A stretch of DNA of 64,000 nucleotides from Haematobacter missouriensis (GCF_000740775.1 NZ_JFGS01000004.1:62001-126000), one strand, 5' to 3'; positions 8,426 through 17,137 are shown, numbered from the stretch's first letter. Made by a program: numbers and translations. The notes: a model not told the origin generated them from the sequence alone.

Positions 8426-10543
8426 TTAGCGGCCGGTGAGGATGGAGCTGGGATTGCGTTCGATGGTCTGCGCCAGCGAACCGACGGCGGAGGCTGCACG
8501 GCGAAGTTCGCGCAGTGCGCTCAGCGTCTCGGTGCTGAAGCTGGAGCGGGCACCATAAGTCTGGATCAACCCGTCGAGATTGCGCACCACCGTGTCGAGC
8601 CGCTGGCTGATCGCGGGCAGCTGATCGGAGGCCCGTGCTACACCGTCGGCAGCGGCCTGCGCGCTTTGCAGCGTACGGTTCAGCGTCTCCGCGGCGCCAC
8701 CGTCCCGCAACGTCTGCAGAAGGCTGGCGAGCTCATTCAGCGTTGCGCCGAGCTGCGCGGGCAACGCTTGTGTGCCCTCCTGCCCCGCAACCTCCTCCAG
8801 TCTTGCGAGCAAGCCGCTCATACGGTCGCCCAACTCCCGGTAGTTGAGCGCGGCCACCTGATCGGTCAGCGTCTGAAGCCGGGTGACCAGATCCGGCAAC
8901 CCCTCGCCCACCTCCGCCACGGTGGCGGCGGCGCGCGCGGTCTCGTCGAGCGCAATGCCGACCTTGCCGCCGATCTCCTGGCTGCGCAGGTCGGACACCA
9001 GCCCCTGCACTTCACCGACCAGTTCCCGGACGGCGGCTGGAGCGCTGCGCATCTCCTCCGAACCGAGCAGCGCCCGCGCCTGATCCAGCAGGTCGCGGGC
9101 AGCAGCCGGCGTCTGGCGGAGATCATCGCTCATCATGAAGGCGGTGGCGGAATTCATCAGGCCGGTAGCGGCCTCGATCAGTTGCTCGATCGGCAGATTG
9201 CCGAGCCGGGTGAGAAGCCCCTCCGCAGTGGTGGTCACGTCGCTCAGATCGGCGGGCGCGCTGGGGATCGCCGGGAACGGCTGCGCCGCCCTGTCCAGCG
9301 CACCGCCCTGGGCACCCTCCACCCGCGCCAGTTCCATGATCATGGTATTGCCGAGGAAGCCTGTGCCGACGGCCCGTGCGCGCAGCCCCTGTGCGATCTG
9401 CTCATCCAGAAACTCGTACATTCCCTCCGGCGTGGTATCGGGCGGCAGGCCCATGCGCTCCGGCACCAGTGAAAGAATGACGCGCTGGCGCACCTCCTCC
9501 GATCCGTCCGGCGCGCGGTCGATCTGCACGGCAAGGTTGGTGACCTCTCCAACGGGAAGGGCCTCGTAATGCACTGCCGCCCCCTGCGTCAGCCCCCGGA
9601 CAGAACTGTCGAGCAGGACGGAGACCTCGATCCGTGTCCCTTCGGACTTGGTGAACAGGCTGTCACGCGCCGCACTTTCGCTGGGGAACAGCCGGTATTC
9701 CTCCCCCGAACGGCTTACCCCCCCGCCAGAGATCGGTGTGGTGAACTCCACACCTCCCTGCACGAGCGCGGCAAGGCTGGAGACATTCAGGTTCACACCG
9801 CTCGGCCCGACGGACACGGAAAAGCCGGAGGTGTCCCAGAAGACGCTGGCCGTTGTAAGAAGCTTGTCATGCGGCTCGGAAACGAAGGCATCCACCAGAA
9901 CCGTGTCCCCCGTCGGGGCGAGGCGGATGTTCTGCAGATGCCCGACCGTGATGCCGCGGTAGAGTACCGGAGCCCCTTCGGCCAGTCCGCGCGGGTCCGC
10001 GACGCGGAGAGTGACGGTCGTGCCCGGCCCGTTCAGAATGCCGGGCGGCATCTGCTCGAGCCCTGTGAATTCATAGACGGGTGGCCCATCGGGATGCGCG
10101 TTCCAGAAGCCTTCGACGAACACCCCGGAAATCACCGTATCGAGCCGCGAAATACCCTGCGCTGAAACCTCGGGCCGCACGATCCAGAACCGCGCGTCCT
10201 TGTCAACGAAAGGCGCGATGTCCCGATGCACCCGGATACGGAGCACGACGTGCGAAAGATCTTCGCTGAAGCCGATGGACTCCACCACCCCGACATCCAC
10301 ATCCCGGAAGCGGAGCGCGGTCTGTCCGGGCGTCACCCCGGTGGCATTGGCAAAGGTCACCTCGATCAAGACGCCCCGCTCGCTGTATGCACGCCAGGCG
10401 ATCCCCAGCGTTACGAGCAGCGCTACGAGCGGTACGATCCAGATCCAGGCGATACGCCGCCAGAACGGCTCCCGCGTGGGGCGTTGGTCAAGGGGCGCGG
10501 GGCCGTCGGAGCCATTGCCCCGGCCGGTGCCGTGATCAGTCAT
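8426..10543 (-). CDS. pqiB: PqiB-like MCE-domain tunnel protein
   Basis: Periplasmic MCE protein anchored in the inner membrane, expected to form hexameric rings and a long tube moving lipids between membranes. The 705-residue product has one N-terminal membrane helix (about residues 28-50). Three MCE domains follow, starting near residues 50, 160 and 285, each with the GLxxGxxVxYRG-like pattern, for example GLAEGAPVLYRG. A long helical tail from about residue 440 to the end would make the coiled-coil needle. The tail is longer than in the 546-residue E. coli protein. The ATG at 10543 overlaps the end of the second pqiA gene by 8 nt, which favours it over the upstream candidate at 10675. Confidence 0.92.
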   Translation of the reverse strand: MTDHGTGRGNGSDGPAPLDQRPTREPFWRRIAWIWIVPLVALLVTLGIAWRAYSERGVLIEVTFANATGVTPGQTALRFRDVDVGVVESIGFSEDLSHVVLRIRVHRDIAPFVDKDARFWIVRPEVSAQGISRLDTVISGVFVEGFWNAHPDGPPVYEFTGLEQMPPGILNGPGTTVTLRVADPRGLAEGAPVLYRGITVGHLQNIRLAPTGDTVLVDAFVSEPHDKLLTTASVFWDTSGFSVSVGPSGVNLNVSSLAALVQGGVEFTTPISGGGVSRSGEEYRLFPSESAARDSLFTKSEGTRIEVSVLLDSSVRGLTQGAAVHYEALPVGEVTNLAVQIDRAPDGSEEVRQRVILSLVPERMGLPPDTTPEGMYEFLDEQIAQGLRARAVGTGFLGNTMIMELARVEGAQGGALDRAAQPFPAIPSAPADLSDVTTTAEGLLTRLGNLPIEQLIEAATGLMNSATAFMMSDDLRQTPAAARDLLDQARALLGSEEMRSAPAAVRELVGEVQGLVSDLRSQEIGGKVGIALDETARAAATVAEVGEGLPDLVTRLQTLTDQVAALNYRELGDRMSGLLARLEEVAGQEGTQALPAQLGATLNELASLLQTLRDGGAAETLNRTLQSAQAAADGVARASDQLPAISQRLDTVVRNLDGLIQTYGARSSFSTETLSALRELRRAASAVGSLAQTIERNPSSILTGR

Positions 10544-11240
10544 GGAGAAACACCTGTTCGGTCGTTCCGGGAGGCTGGCCCTTGGGGCCGATCGTGGAAT
10601 TCCTGCCAGATTTCCGCGCCTTGCGCCAGACAAGTCGGCTGTCAAAACTATGCGCGGACACCATGGTGAACGCAACGCTCAAGGCAAAGGCCGCCGCCGC
10701 CGTTCCGGGATGTATGGAGGCGACGAAACCCAGTTGCACGAGCGCCGACAGGATGGCCACAACGAAGACGTCGATCATCGACCAGCGCCCGATGAAATCC
10801 ACTACCTCATAGACATGCTGATATCGCACGCCCCCTGCCTGTCCGCGTTGCACGCTGATGGCAAGAAAGGCGATGACCGCGAATTTGCAGATCGGAATCA
10901 GGACGCTTGCGATGAAGATCACCGAGGCGACGAAATAATCGCCGTACTGGAAAAACTCTATCACACCGCCCAGGATCGTCGCGCCGGAACTGTAGATCAG
11001 CGTGTCGGTGTAAAGCATCGGAAACATGTTTGCGGGGATGTAGAAGATCAGCCCGGTAATCAGCCAGGCCCAGACCCATTGCAGGCTTGCCGTGTCCGGG
11101 CTGTAGAGGCGACTGCCGCACAGACCGCAGTGCTCCTGCCCCTTTGGCCAGGCGCGGCAGCACATCCTGCAGCCAACCAACCCTGCCTCATCGGCAGTCA
11201 GGATCTGTTCCGTGTTTCCAGCGCCGACCATATGGACCAT
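10536..11240 (-). CDS. pqiA: PqiA domain protein, second half of a split PqiA
   Basis: Integral membrane partner of PqiB. Its 234 residues match the C-terminal half of E. coli PqiA. A Cys4 zinc-ribbon-like N-terminus (CRMC and CGLC pairs) is followed by four predicted membrane segments, including FYIPANMFPML, a PqiA signature. The gene overlaps the first-half gene by 43 nt in another frame, with no good ribosome binding site at the ATG at 11240. Translation is therefore probably coupled to the upstream gene. An alternative ATG lies three codons further in. The halves look intact and are not simply one gene with a frameshift, since each keeps its own Cys4 head. Confidence 0.85.
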   Translation of the reverse strand: MVHMVGAGNTEQILTADEAGLVGCRMCCRAWPKGQEHCGLCGSRLYSPDTASLQWVWAWLITGLIFYIPANMFPMLYTDTLIYSSGATILGGVIEFFQYGDYFVASVIFIASVLIPICKFAVIAFLAISVQRGQAGGVRYQHVYEVVDFIGRWSMIDVFVVAILSALVQLGFVASIHPGTAAAAFALSVAFTMVSAHSFDSRLVWRKARKSGRNSTIGPKGQPPGTTEQVFLHD

Positions 11241-11830
11241 CTGTTGATATAGCCATCGGCGATGGCCACGGTGAAGATCATCGCGGCAAAAGCCCAGAAG
11301 GCAGGCCCGAGTGTGATATTGGCCAGCCCGGCGACCTTGACGAGTGCCACAGCGGTGCCGATCACGAAAACCTCCACCATGGACCAGGGGCGCAGCCGCT
11401 CCGCAATGCGGAACACCCGCACGGCGTGGCGGAGCGGCGGGCGGCCGAGCGTCAGGGGGAGCAGCGTATAGATGAGCGCGATGCAGCGGGTGACCGGCAG
11501 CAGGACAATCATCAGAAGCACGGCAAAGGACAGCGGCCGAAGATCGCCGTGAAAGGCCAGCGCCGCCCCGAAGACCGAGCTTTCATTGCTCATCCCGTAG
11601 CTGGATACGCCCAGAAACGGAAAAAATACGCCGCCACTCATGAGGATGAGGGACGTGATGGACAGAACGGAGACCAGAAGCGGTGCATTCGGCCGGTTGC
11701 GGATCAACGTGGAGCCGCAACGCCGGCACAGCGCCCGCCCGCCCGGCTCGACGGGCGCCAGCTCGTGCAGCGCGTCGCAATAGGGGCAGACGATGAAACT
11801 GGAGGCCGGGTTCAACGGGGCGGAGGTCAT
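11198..11830 (-). CDS. pqiA: PqiA domain protein, first half of a split PqiA
   Basis: First gene of the pqi operon. The 210 residues begin with a zinc-ribbon-like head (CPYC and CRRC pairs within the first 40 residues), followed by four predicted membrane segments and the family motif FFPFLGV. It corresponds to the N-terminal half of the single-chain E. coli PqiA of about 417 residues. The stop lies 43 nt inside the next gene. Together with the second half it would rebuild the two-domain membrane platform for PqiB. Regulation is not visible; in E. coli the system is induced by paraquat through SoxRS. Confidence 0.85.
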   Translation of the reverse strand: MTSAPLNPASSFIVCPYCDALHELAPVEPGGRALCRRCGSTLIRNRPNAPLLVSVLSITSLILMSGGVFFPFLGVSSYGMSNESSVFGAALAFHGDLRPLSFAVLLMIVLLPVTRCIALIYTLLPLTLGRPPLRHAVRVFRIAERLRPWSMVEVFVIGTAVALVKVAGLANITLGPAFWAFAAMIFTVAIADGYINRWSIWSALETRNRS

Positions 11831-11951
11831 GCGGCGAGCATGTAGCGGAGTACACCGTCTTTCAATGGCGTAACGCGTCTCTTCTCCCAGAGTGGAGCGA
11901 ATGCGGCACGGTCACCCCCCGCAAGGTCACCGCCGATATCACGTTCGCTTG

Positions 11952-12119
11952 TCAGTTAGCACGCGAGCGGAGCGCGCCGAACACCATGCCTGCGAGCATT
12001 CCGAGAAAGCCGAAACCGAAATACGACAGTGCCGCAACGAGCAATCCATATCCCCCGGCGAGCGACGCTCCCGCGGAGAGAACGCCCATCGAACAGCCCA
12101 GAATCACGAAGATTGGCAT
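11952..12119 (-). CDS. Small glycine-rich membrane protein, 55 residues, unrecognised
   Basis: Short open frame on the minus strand. It has an ATG at 12119, an AAGGAA box 7 nt upstream and a TGA at 11952. The product has two predicted hydrophobic segments (about residues 2-18 and 22-48), is rich in Gly and Ala, contains a GMLAGMVFGAL stretch suited to helix packing, and ends in a basic tail RSRAN. Codon use is GC-rich at third positions like neighbouring genes. It sits alone between pqiA and the VWA gene, all on the same strand. I do not recognise a family. The good ribosome binding site and membrane pattern are the support; conservation is untested. Confidence 0.55.
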   Translation of the reverse strand: MPIFVILGCSMGVLSAGASLAGGYGLLVAALSYFGFGFLGMLAGMVFGALRSRAN

Positions 12120-12272
12120 TGGCCTATTCCTTGCTTCGACATCCTCATAAAAAAGTCACGAGCATTTGCCCGCATCGGCGATAACCTGCCTAATTCTATT
12201 TAATGTACAAACTGACCCTGCTCAATCAACCTAAAGAGGAGAAATTTACACGTTTTGTTCAGGCTGCCCCGT

Positions 12273-13457
12273 TCAACGTGCCAATTCCTTGATTCCGCGC
12301 GACAATCCTTCAAGGGTCAGCGGGAACATCCGATCATCGAAAATTTTACGGATCAGCGTGGTCGAGTGCGCGTGCCGCCAATGCGCCTCCGGCACCGGAT
12401 TCAACCAGATGTTGGACGGCCACTGCAGGCGGGCACGATGCAGCCAGACTTCTCCCGGCTCCGCGTTCCAGTGCTCATTGGCGCCACCCGGGTGAGTGAC
12501 CTCATAGGGCGACATCGCGGCGTCGCCCACGAAGATGCACCTGTAGTCCGCACCGTAGGTCCGCAGAACCTCCTCAGTCGGGATCTGCTCGTCCCACCGG
12601 CGGCGGTTTTCCCGCCAGACGCCTTCGTAAAGGCAGTTGTGGAAGTAATAATATTCGAGATGCTTGAATTCTGCCCGCGCGGCGGAGAACAACTCCTCCA
12701 CCAGCTTCACATGGGGGTCCATGGAGCCACCGACGTCGAAGAAAAGCAAAAGCTTCACGGCATTGCGGCGCTCCGGGCGGGTCTGTACGTCGAGATAGCC
12801 GTGTTCCGCCGTGGCGCGGATGGTTCCATCCAGGTCCAGTTCCTCCTGCGCGCCATCCCGCGCCCATCGGCGGAGCCGCTTCAAGGCGACCTTGATGTTG
12901 CGGGTGCCGATCTCCACCGTGTCGTCAAGATTTCGGAATTCCCGCTTGTCCCAGACCTTCACGGCGCGTTGATGGCGGCTCTCATCCTGCCCGATGCGAA
13001 CACCCTCGGGGTTGTAGCCATAGGCGCCGAACGGCGAGGTACCCGCCGTTCCAACCCATTTGGAGCCACCCTGATGGCGGCCTTCCTGCTCCTTCAACCG
13101 CTGGCGGAGTGTCTCCATCAGCTTCTCGAACCCGCCCATCGCCTCGATCTGGGCGCGTTCCTCGGGCGTCAGGAACTTCTCTGCACGTTTCTCCAGCCAG
13201 TCGGGCGGCAGTGACAGCGCCTCCAGCACCTGGCCCACCGAAATCTGCTCCAGCCCCGCAAAGGTCTGGGCAAAGGCGCGGTCGAAACGGTCCAGATGCC
13301 GCTCGTCCTTCACCATCACCGTCCGGGCGAGGTAATAGAAGCCCTCCACATCATAGATCACCAGATCGGCGCGCAGTCCTTCCAGAAAGGCCAGATATTC
13401 CCTGAGACTTACCGGAATGCCCGCGCCGCGCAGTTTCTCGAAGAAGGGCAGGAACAT
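12273..13457 (-). CDS. VWA domain protein, CoxE-like
   Basis: Cytoplasmic von Willebrand A protein that normally works with a MoxR-type AAA+ ATPase in assembling or maturing protein complexes. The 394-residue product has a CoxE-like helical N-terminal region. The VWA domain from about residue 230 has a degenerate metal site, DVGGSM at 241-246, where the usual DxSxS has Gly in place of the first Ser. The start codon at 13457 shares one base with the stop of the upstream 57-residue gene (TGATG). A MoxR ATPase lies 2.1 kb upstream on the same strand, which supports the pair. The client is unknown; no carbon monoxide dehydrogenase genes are near. Confidence 0.88.
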   Translation of the reverse strand: MFLPFFEKLRGAGIPVSLREYLAFLEGLRADLVIYDVEGFYYLARTVMVKDERHLDRFDRAFAQTFAGLEQISVGQVLEALSLPPDWLEKRAEKFLTPEERAQIEAMGGFEKLMETLRQRLKEQEGRHQGGSKWVGTAGTSPFGAYGYNPEGVRIGQDESRHQRAVKVWDKREFRNLDDTVEIGTRNIKVALKRLRRWARDGAQEELDLDGTIRATAEHGYLDVQTRPERRNAVKLLLFFDVGGSMDPHVKLVEELFSAARAEFKHLEYYYFHNCLYEGVWRENRRRWDEQIPTEEVLRTYGADYRCIFVGDAAMSPYEVTHPGGANEHWNAEPGEVWLHRARLQWPSNIWLNPVPEAHWRHAHSTTLIRKIFDDRMFPLTLEGLSRGIKELAR

Positions 13458-13630
13458 CAGCCGGCACCGTGCCGCAGCAGCCAGATAGTGACGAACACCA
13501 TCAGCACTCCGCCGATCAGCGCGTGAACCGCAGCGTATTGCGCGATGTCGAAGCCGTTGCCTCCCCGCGCCCTCGCGCGAAAACCGCCGACGACGGCGCC
13601 AACCACCGCCCCGAGCAGAACGTAGAGCAT
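13457..13630 (-). CDS. Small membrane protein, 57 residues
   Basis: Two-helix membrane protein. The first hydrophobic segment spans residues 2-15 with a GAVVGAVVGG glycine pattern. A short basic loop with ARARGG follows, and the second segment covers about residues 30-53. The ATG at 13630 lies 2 nt after the stop of the DUF2927 gene, and its stop overlaps the VWA start by one base, so it is embedded in a translationally coupled operon. This position makes it very likely real. In this frame the sequence upstream of 13630 is only a shadow of the DUF2927 gene. Function is unknown. Confidence 0.75.
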   Translation of the reverse strand: MLYVLLGAVVGAVVGGFRARARGGNGFDIAQYAAVHALIGGVLMVFVTIWLLRHGAG

Positions 13631-13632
13631 CC

Positions 13633-15018
13633 TCACCCCTTCTTGCGCCCGTTCACCGGGCCGAGCGCCGAGATCTCGGACAGGCGCTCCCTGACCGCCT
13701 GATCGGCACCGAAGCCGTAACGCGCCCAAGCGAGGCTGTCGAGCCGCACAACTCCCGCCTCTTCGCCGCGCCCGAGCCTGTCGAGCGCCTCCGCCTTCAT
13801 CATAAGCAGGGTGGAGAGCAGCGCGGCATTTTGCCACTTCTTCGCCTCCTGCAACTCCGGCTCCACCAGCCGCAGTGTCTCCTGCGGATCGCCGGAGGTC
13901 AGGGCAAACGCGGCGAGCTGCATATCCACATGCGCCTTGTGCGTGGCGCAGGACGGCAATCCCTCATAAAGCCTGCGCGCGGACATCAGACTGGTGACCG
14001 CCGCCTCCGGATCGACCGCCATGGCGGTCCGCGCATAGGTGAAATGGCTGAAGGCCAGCCGCGCATCCACCCAGCCGTTGCGCTGCGCGATGGTGACAGC
14101 CCGGCGCGCGGCATTGGCCCGCGTTTCCGCCGAACCGCTGCTCAGCGCCGTATTGATCGCGTCGCGCCAGTCGGGTGTGGTGGGGCCGGCGGGCTTGCGG
14201 GCCACGTTCCGTCCCGGCGGGTTCAGCCGGTCGAGGATGTTCGGCAGCCGCTCCGCCACCTCCGCCCGCGTCATGCCGCTGGCCAGCTCGGGTGAATAGT
14301 AGGCGCGCAGCATCAGCATGTCGAACCCGGTCAGCGCGCCGTGGAAGTTATCGTCGTTGAATACGCTGTCCGGCAGACGGTAGAGGTCGTTCAGCGGCCC
14401 CATGGCCTGCGCCGTTTCTTCGTGCAGGCAGTCGCGGATCTCCTGCGGGCTGGCATCGGCGGGGATGAACACCCCTGCCCGCGTACGCGTGGTGAGCTTT
14501 GTCCAGTCCACCCGGTCGGTGCGGCGGGCGCTCAGATAATCGCTCCAGCTCGTCACATTGGGAGCCACGAAACAGGCCGCGTCGGGGGCGGCGTTGCGGA
14601 GCCTGCTTTGCGGGACGAACTCGACCACGATCCGCGCGGCGGCGGGATCCGCAACGCGGGTGATGTCGATATGCGCCTCGCGCCGGAACCGGGTCAGGAG
14701 CTTGTCCACCTCGCCGGACGCGCTCGGCGGAACCGGGCCTGTCAGGGCCAGCGTCACCGGGACTTCGAACCGGGTCAGCACCGGCAGCGCCCGCCCGCTT
14801 TCCATCTCGAACGAGAGTTCCAGAAAATCGTCCACCATATCCGCATTGGCGCGGCGTGGCGGATCGATCCGTTCCACCCCGAACGCTTTCATGGCGGGAA
14901 GCGCTGTCACAGGCGCGGCAAGGCGGGTGGGCTGATCCCTGACCTGCCCGCAGGCGGAAAGCGCCAGCCCCATCGCGAGCGCGATGGAACCGGGACGGAA
15001 GGGAAAGTGTTTGAACAT
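13633..15018 (-). CDS. DUF2927 lipoprotein (461 residues)
   Basis: Exported lipoprotein of the DUF2927 family. The signal peptide ends in a lipobox LSAC with Cys at residue 23. The conserved core covers about residues 60-260 and includes HEETAQ at 199-204 followed by a VFNDD motif, the same pair of motifs as in the paralogue at 26264-27235. The remaining 200 residues are helical and resemble TPR-like repeats, an addition the paralogue lacks. The HExxx(Q) motif resembles a zincin active site with the second His missing, so catalysis is uncertain. It lies in an operon with a MoxR ATPase, a GNAT enzyme, a small membrane protein and a VWA protein. Confidence 0.85.
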   Translation of the reverse strand: MFKHFPFRPGSIALAMGLALSACGQVRDQPTRLAAPVTALPAMKAFGVERIDPPRRANADMVDDFLELSFEMESGRALPVLTRFEVPVTLALTGPVPPSASGEVDKLLTRFRREAHIDITRVADPAAARIVVEFVPQSRLRNAAPDAACFVAPNVTSWSDYLSARRTDRVDWTKLTTRTRAGVFIPADASPQEIRDCLHEETAQAMGPLNDLYRLPDSVFNDDNFHGALTGFDMLMLRAYYSPELASGMTRAEVAERLPNILDRLNPPGRNVARKPAGPTTPDWRDAINTALSSGSAETRANAARRAVTIAQRNGWVDARLAFSHFTYARTAMAVDPEAAVTSLMSARRLYEGLPSCATHKAHVDMQLAAFALTSGDPQETLRLVEPELQEAKKWQNAALLSTLLMMKAEALDRLGRGEEAGVVRLDSLAWARYGFGADQAVRERLSEISALGPVNGRKKG

Positions 15019-15102
15019 GCGGCCTCCGGGCTGTTGGTCGAGGGCCGCTTGCGGCCCCGCGACACTTTGCCCGGGTTTTGTGGGTTCTCCGTGTCGCTTA
15101 GT

Positions 15103-15561
15103 TCAAAATCTATTGTATTTGATGAACGGCGTCACCTTGCCAATTCGGTCATAAAGCTGTCGCGCAGTCGTGTTGAACTCCTGCGTCAGCCAATAGACTT
15201 GGGGCGCCCCTTCCCGGTCCGCCGCAGCATAGACTGCCTCGATGAGCACGCGGCCCAGCCCGGTTCCCCGCGCAGCCTTGTCCACAAACAGGTCCTGAAG
15301 GTAGCAAACCTGCTCGACCCGCCAGCAATGCGGGTGAAAGACATAGTGCACAAGCCCCAGCAGCCCATCGCCCCGGTCCGCGACCAAGGCCCGGAACGTG
15401 GTGGCCTCATCGCTGAGAAGCCGCTTGAAGGTCGTCTCGTAAACCTCCTCGGATACTGAGCTTTCATAGAATTCCAGATAGAGCGTCCACAGCCTGCGCC
15501 ATTCAGCCTCGTCCGAGGCGCGAAGCGGTCGAACCGCCACCGTCTGATCCACCTTTGTCAT
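15103..15561 (-). CDS. GNAT family N-acetyltransferase
   Basis: Acetyl-CoA dependent acetyltransferase of 152 residues, the normal size for a single GNAT domain. The acetyl-CoA pyrophosphate loop is RGTGLG at residues 98-103, preceded by the beta-4 strand with YLQDLFVD. The C-terminal part (VYWLTQEFN, then ARQLYDRIG) is typical of small-molecule or amino-acid acetyltransferases of this class. It lies 31 nt after the MoxR gene and before the DUF2927 lipoprotein on the same strand. The substrate cannot be assigned. Confidence 0.9.
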   Translation of the reverse strand: MTKVDQTVAVRPLRASDEAEWRRLWTLYLEFYESSVSEEVYETTFKRLLSDEATTFRALVADRGDGLLGLVHYVFHPHCWRVEQVCYLQDLFVDKAARGTGLGRVLIEAVYAAADREGAPQVYWLTQEFNTTARQLYDRIGKVTPFIKYNRF

Positions 15562-15592
15562 GATCTCGTCATTTTCCAGTCAAGCCCATCGC

Positions 15593-16432
15593 TCAGCGTT
15601 GCCCGCGGGCCATGAAGGCCAGCCTCTCGAACAGGTGAACATCCTGCTCGTTCTTCAGAAGCGCGCCGTGAAGCTTTGGCAACAGGCTGCGCGACTCCTT
15701 GCGCAGATCCTCCGCGGTCATGTCCTCCGCCAGCAACAGCTTCAGCCAGTCCAGCACCTCGGAGGTGGAGGGCTTCTTCTTCAGGCCGGGCTGTTCGCGG
15801 ATTTCGTAGAATCGGGTCAGCGCGGCGGCGAGCAGATCTTCCTTCAGATCGGGAAAATGCACGGCCACGATTCGCCGCATCGTCTCCGCATCCGGGAAAC
15901 GGATGTAGTGGAAGAAGCACCGTCGCAGGAAAGCGTCCGGCAATTCCTTTTCGTTATTGGATGTGATGATCACAATTGGGCGATGGATGGCCCGCACCGT
16001 CTCCCCCGTCTCGTAGACGTGGAACTCCATCCGGTCGAGCTCCTGGAGCAGATCGTTCGGGAATTCGATGTCGGCTTTGTCGATCTCGTCGATCAGCAGG
16101 ACGACCTTTCCGGGGGCGTCGAACGCCTGCCACAGCTTCCCCTTGCGGATGTAGTTGCCCACGTCCCGCACCCGTTCGTCGCCAAGCTGGCTGTCTCGCA
16201 GCCGGCTCACCGCATCATATTCGTATAGGCCCTGCTGCGCGCGGGTGGTGGATTTGATGTTCCATTCGATCATCGGCAGGCCAAGGCCCGTCGCCACCTG
16301 ACGGGCCAGTTCGGTCTTGCCCGTCCCAGGCTCCCCCTTCACCAGCAACGGCCGTTCGAGCGCCACTGCCGCGTTCACGGCGATCGTCAGATCCTCCGTC
16401 GCAACGTAATCCTGAGTACCGAGAAACTTCAT
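15593..16432 (-). CDS. MoxR-type AAA+ ATPase
   Basis: AAA+ ATPase of the MoxR group (CoxD/RavA-like), usually partnered with VWA proteins as a chaperone that inserts metal or remodels complexes. The 279-residue protein has Walker A GEPGTGKT at 33-40, Walker B LIDE at 113-116, a sensor 1 Asn in ITSNNEKELP and an arginine finger region in LRRCFF. The ATG at 16432 starts the conserved sequence; an upstream candidate at 16477 adds 15 unlike residues. It is the first gene of the group that includes the CoxE-like VWA gene. dksA diverges from it across about 180 bp, which must hold both promoters. Confidence 0.93.
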   Translation of the reverse strand: MKFLGTQDYVATEDLTIAVNAAVALERPLLVKGEPGTGKTELARQVATGLGLPMIEWNIKSTTRAQQGLYEYDAVSRLRDSQLGDERVRDVGNYIRKGKLWQAFDAPGKVVLLIDEIDKADIEFPNDLLQELDRMEFHVYETGETVRAIHRPIVIITSNNEKELPDAFLRRCFFHYIRFPDAETMRRIVAVHFPDLKEDLLAAALTRFYEIREQPGLKKKPSTSEVLDWLKLLLAEDMTAEDLRKESRSLLPKLHGALLKNEQDVHLFERLAFMARGQR

Positions 16433-16609
16433 CCTGCCCGCCGATCTCCCTGATGCTGGCATGAGGGTAACACGCACCTTCTTCGCTGCAAGTGCAGGAT
16501 CAAAGCTAGTGACAGGTGCTACATCTTGCGGTAATGCACCCTCCCAAGGAGTGCCTGTATGCCGATAAGCGAACCCAGTGCACGGCCCGGTCTGACCAAG
16601 GGGGCTGAC

Positions 16610-17032
16610 ATGAAGGCAGAAGTCTTTCTACCCGAAGACTATCGACCCGCCGAAGACGAACCATTCATGAATGAGCGACAGCTCGAATATTTTCGCAGAA
16701 AATTGATTGCGTGGAAGAATGACCTGCTCTCGGAAAGCCGGGAAACGATCGAAGGTCTTCAGGACAGCACCCGCAATATCCCCGACATCGCAGATCGTGC
16801 CAGTGAGGAGACCGACCGCGCGCTTGAACTTCGGACCCGTGACCGGCAGCGCAAACTCGTGTCCAAGATCGATGCCGCGCTGCGGCGCATCGACAATGGC
16901 GAATACGGCTATTGCGAAGAAACGGGAGAGCCCATCTCCCTCAAGCGGCTCGATGCCCGCCCCATCGCGACGCTCAGCCTTGAAGCGCAGGAACGCCACG
17001 AACGTCGCGAGCGGGTTCACCGCGACGACTGA
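16610..17032 (+). CDS. dksA: RNA polymerase-binding transcription factor DksA, cysteine-poor form
   Basis: Binds the secondary channel of RNA polymerase and works with ppGpp in the stringent response. The 140-residue protein has the coiled coil with the tip motif DxxDxA (Asp59, Asp62, Ala64) and the C-terminal globular domain. Of the four zinc cysteines of E. coli DksA only Cys102 is present; the others are Thr, Leu and Ala-type residues. This is known in alphaproteobacterial DksA proteins that work without a zinc finger. Two starts are possible. The ATG at 16610 opens the conserved sequence and has AAGGGGG before it. An in-frame ATG at 16559 has a stronger AAGGAG 7 nt upstream and would add 17 residues. 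A hairpin terminator follows the gene. Confidence 0.95.
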   Translation: MKAEVFLPEDYRPAEDEPFMNERQLEYFRRKLIAWKNDLLSESRETIEGLQDSTRNIPDIADRASEETDRALELRTRDRQRKLVSKIDAALRRIDNGEYGYCEETGEPISLKRLDARPIATLSLEAQERHERRERVHRDD

Positions 17033-17088
17033 CCTTCCGGCGCCCGCCCGGCCGATTGCCATTTGGGCGCCTGCCGGAGACATGACTG

Positions 17089-17125
17089 GAAACACCGGCG
17101 GCAGTGGCTGCCGGTGTTTCGTTTT
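17089..17125 (+). terminator. Rho-independent terminator of dksA
   Basis: An 11-bp stem (GAAACACCGGC / GCCGGTGTTTC) with a 10-nt loop is followed by GTTTT. It lies 56 nt after the dksA stop and just before the next gene's ribosome binding site. Confidence 0.8.
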
Positions 17126-17137
17126 GGAGGCGAGAGG

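Noticed and set aside
12232-12245. AAAGAGGAGAAATT stretch on the plus strand that resembles a textbook strong ribosome binding site
   Set aside because: The only start codon after it is a TTG 14 nt away leading into the antisense of the VWA gene, so it has no coding partner. The match is chance in an AT-rich gap.
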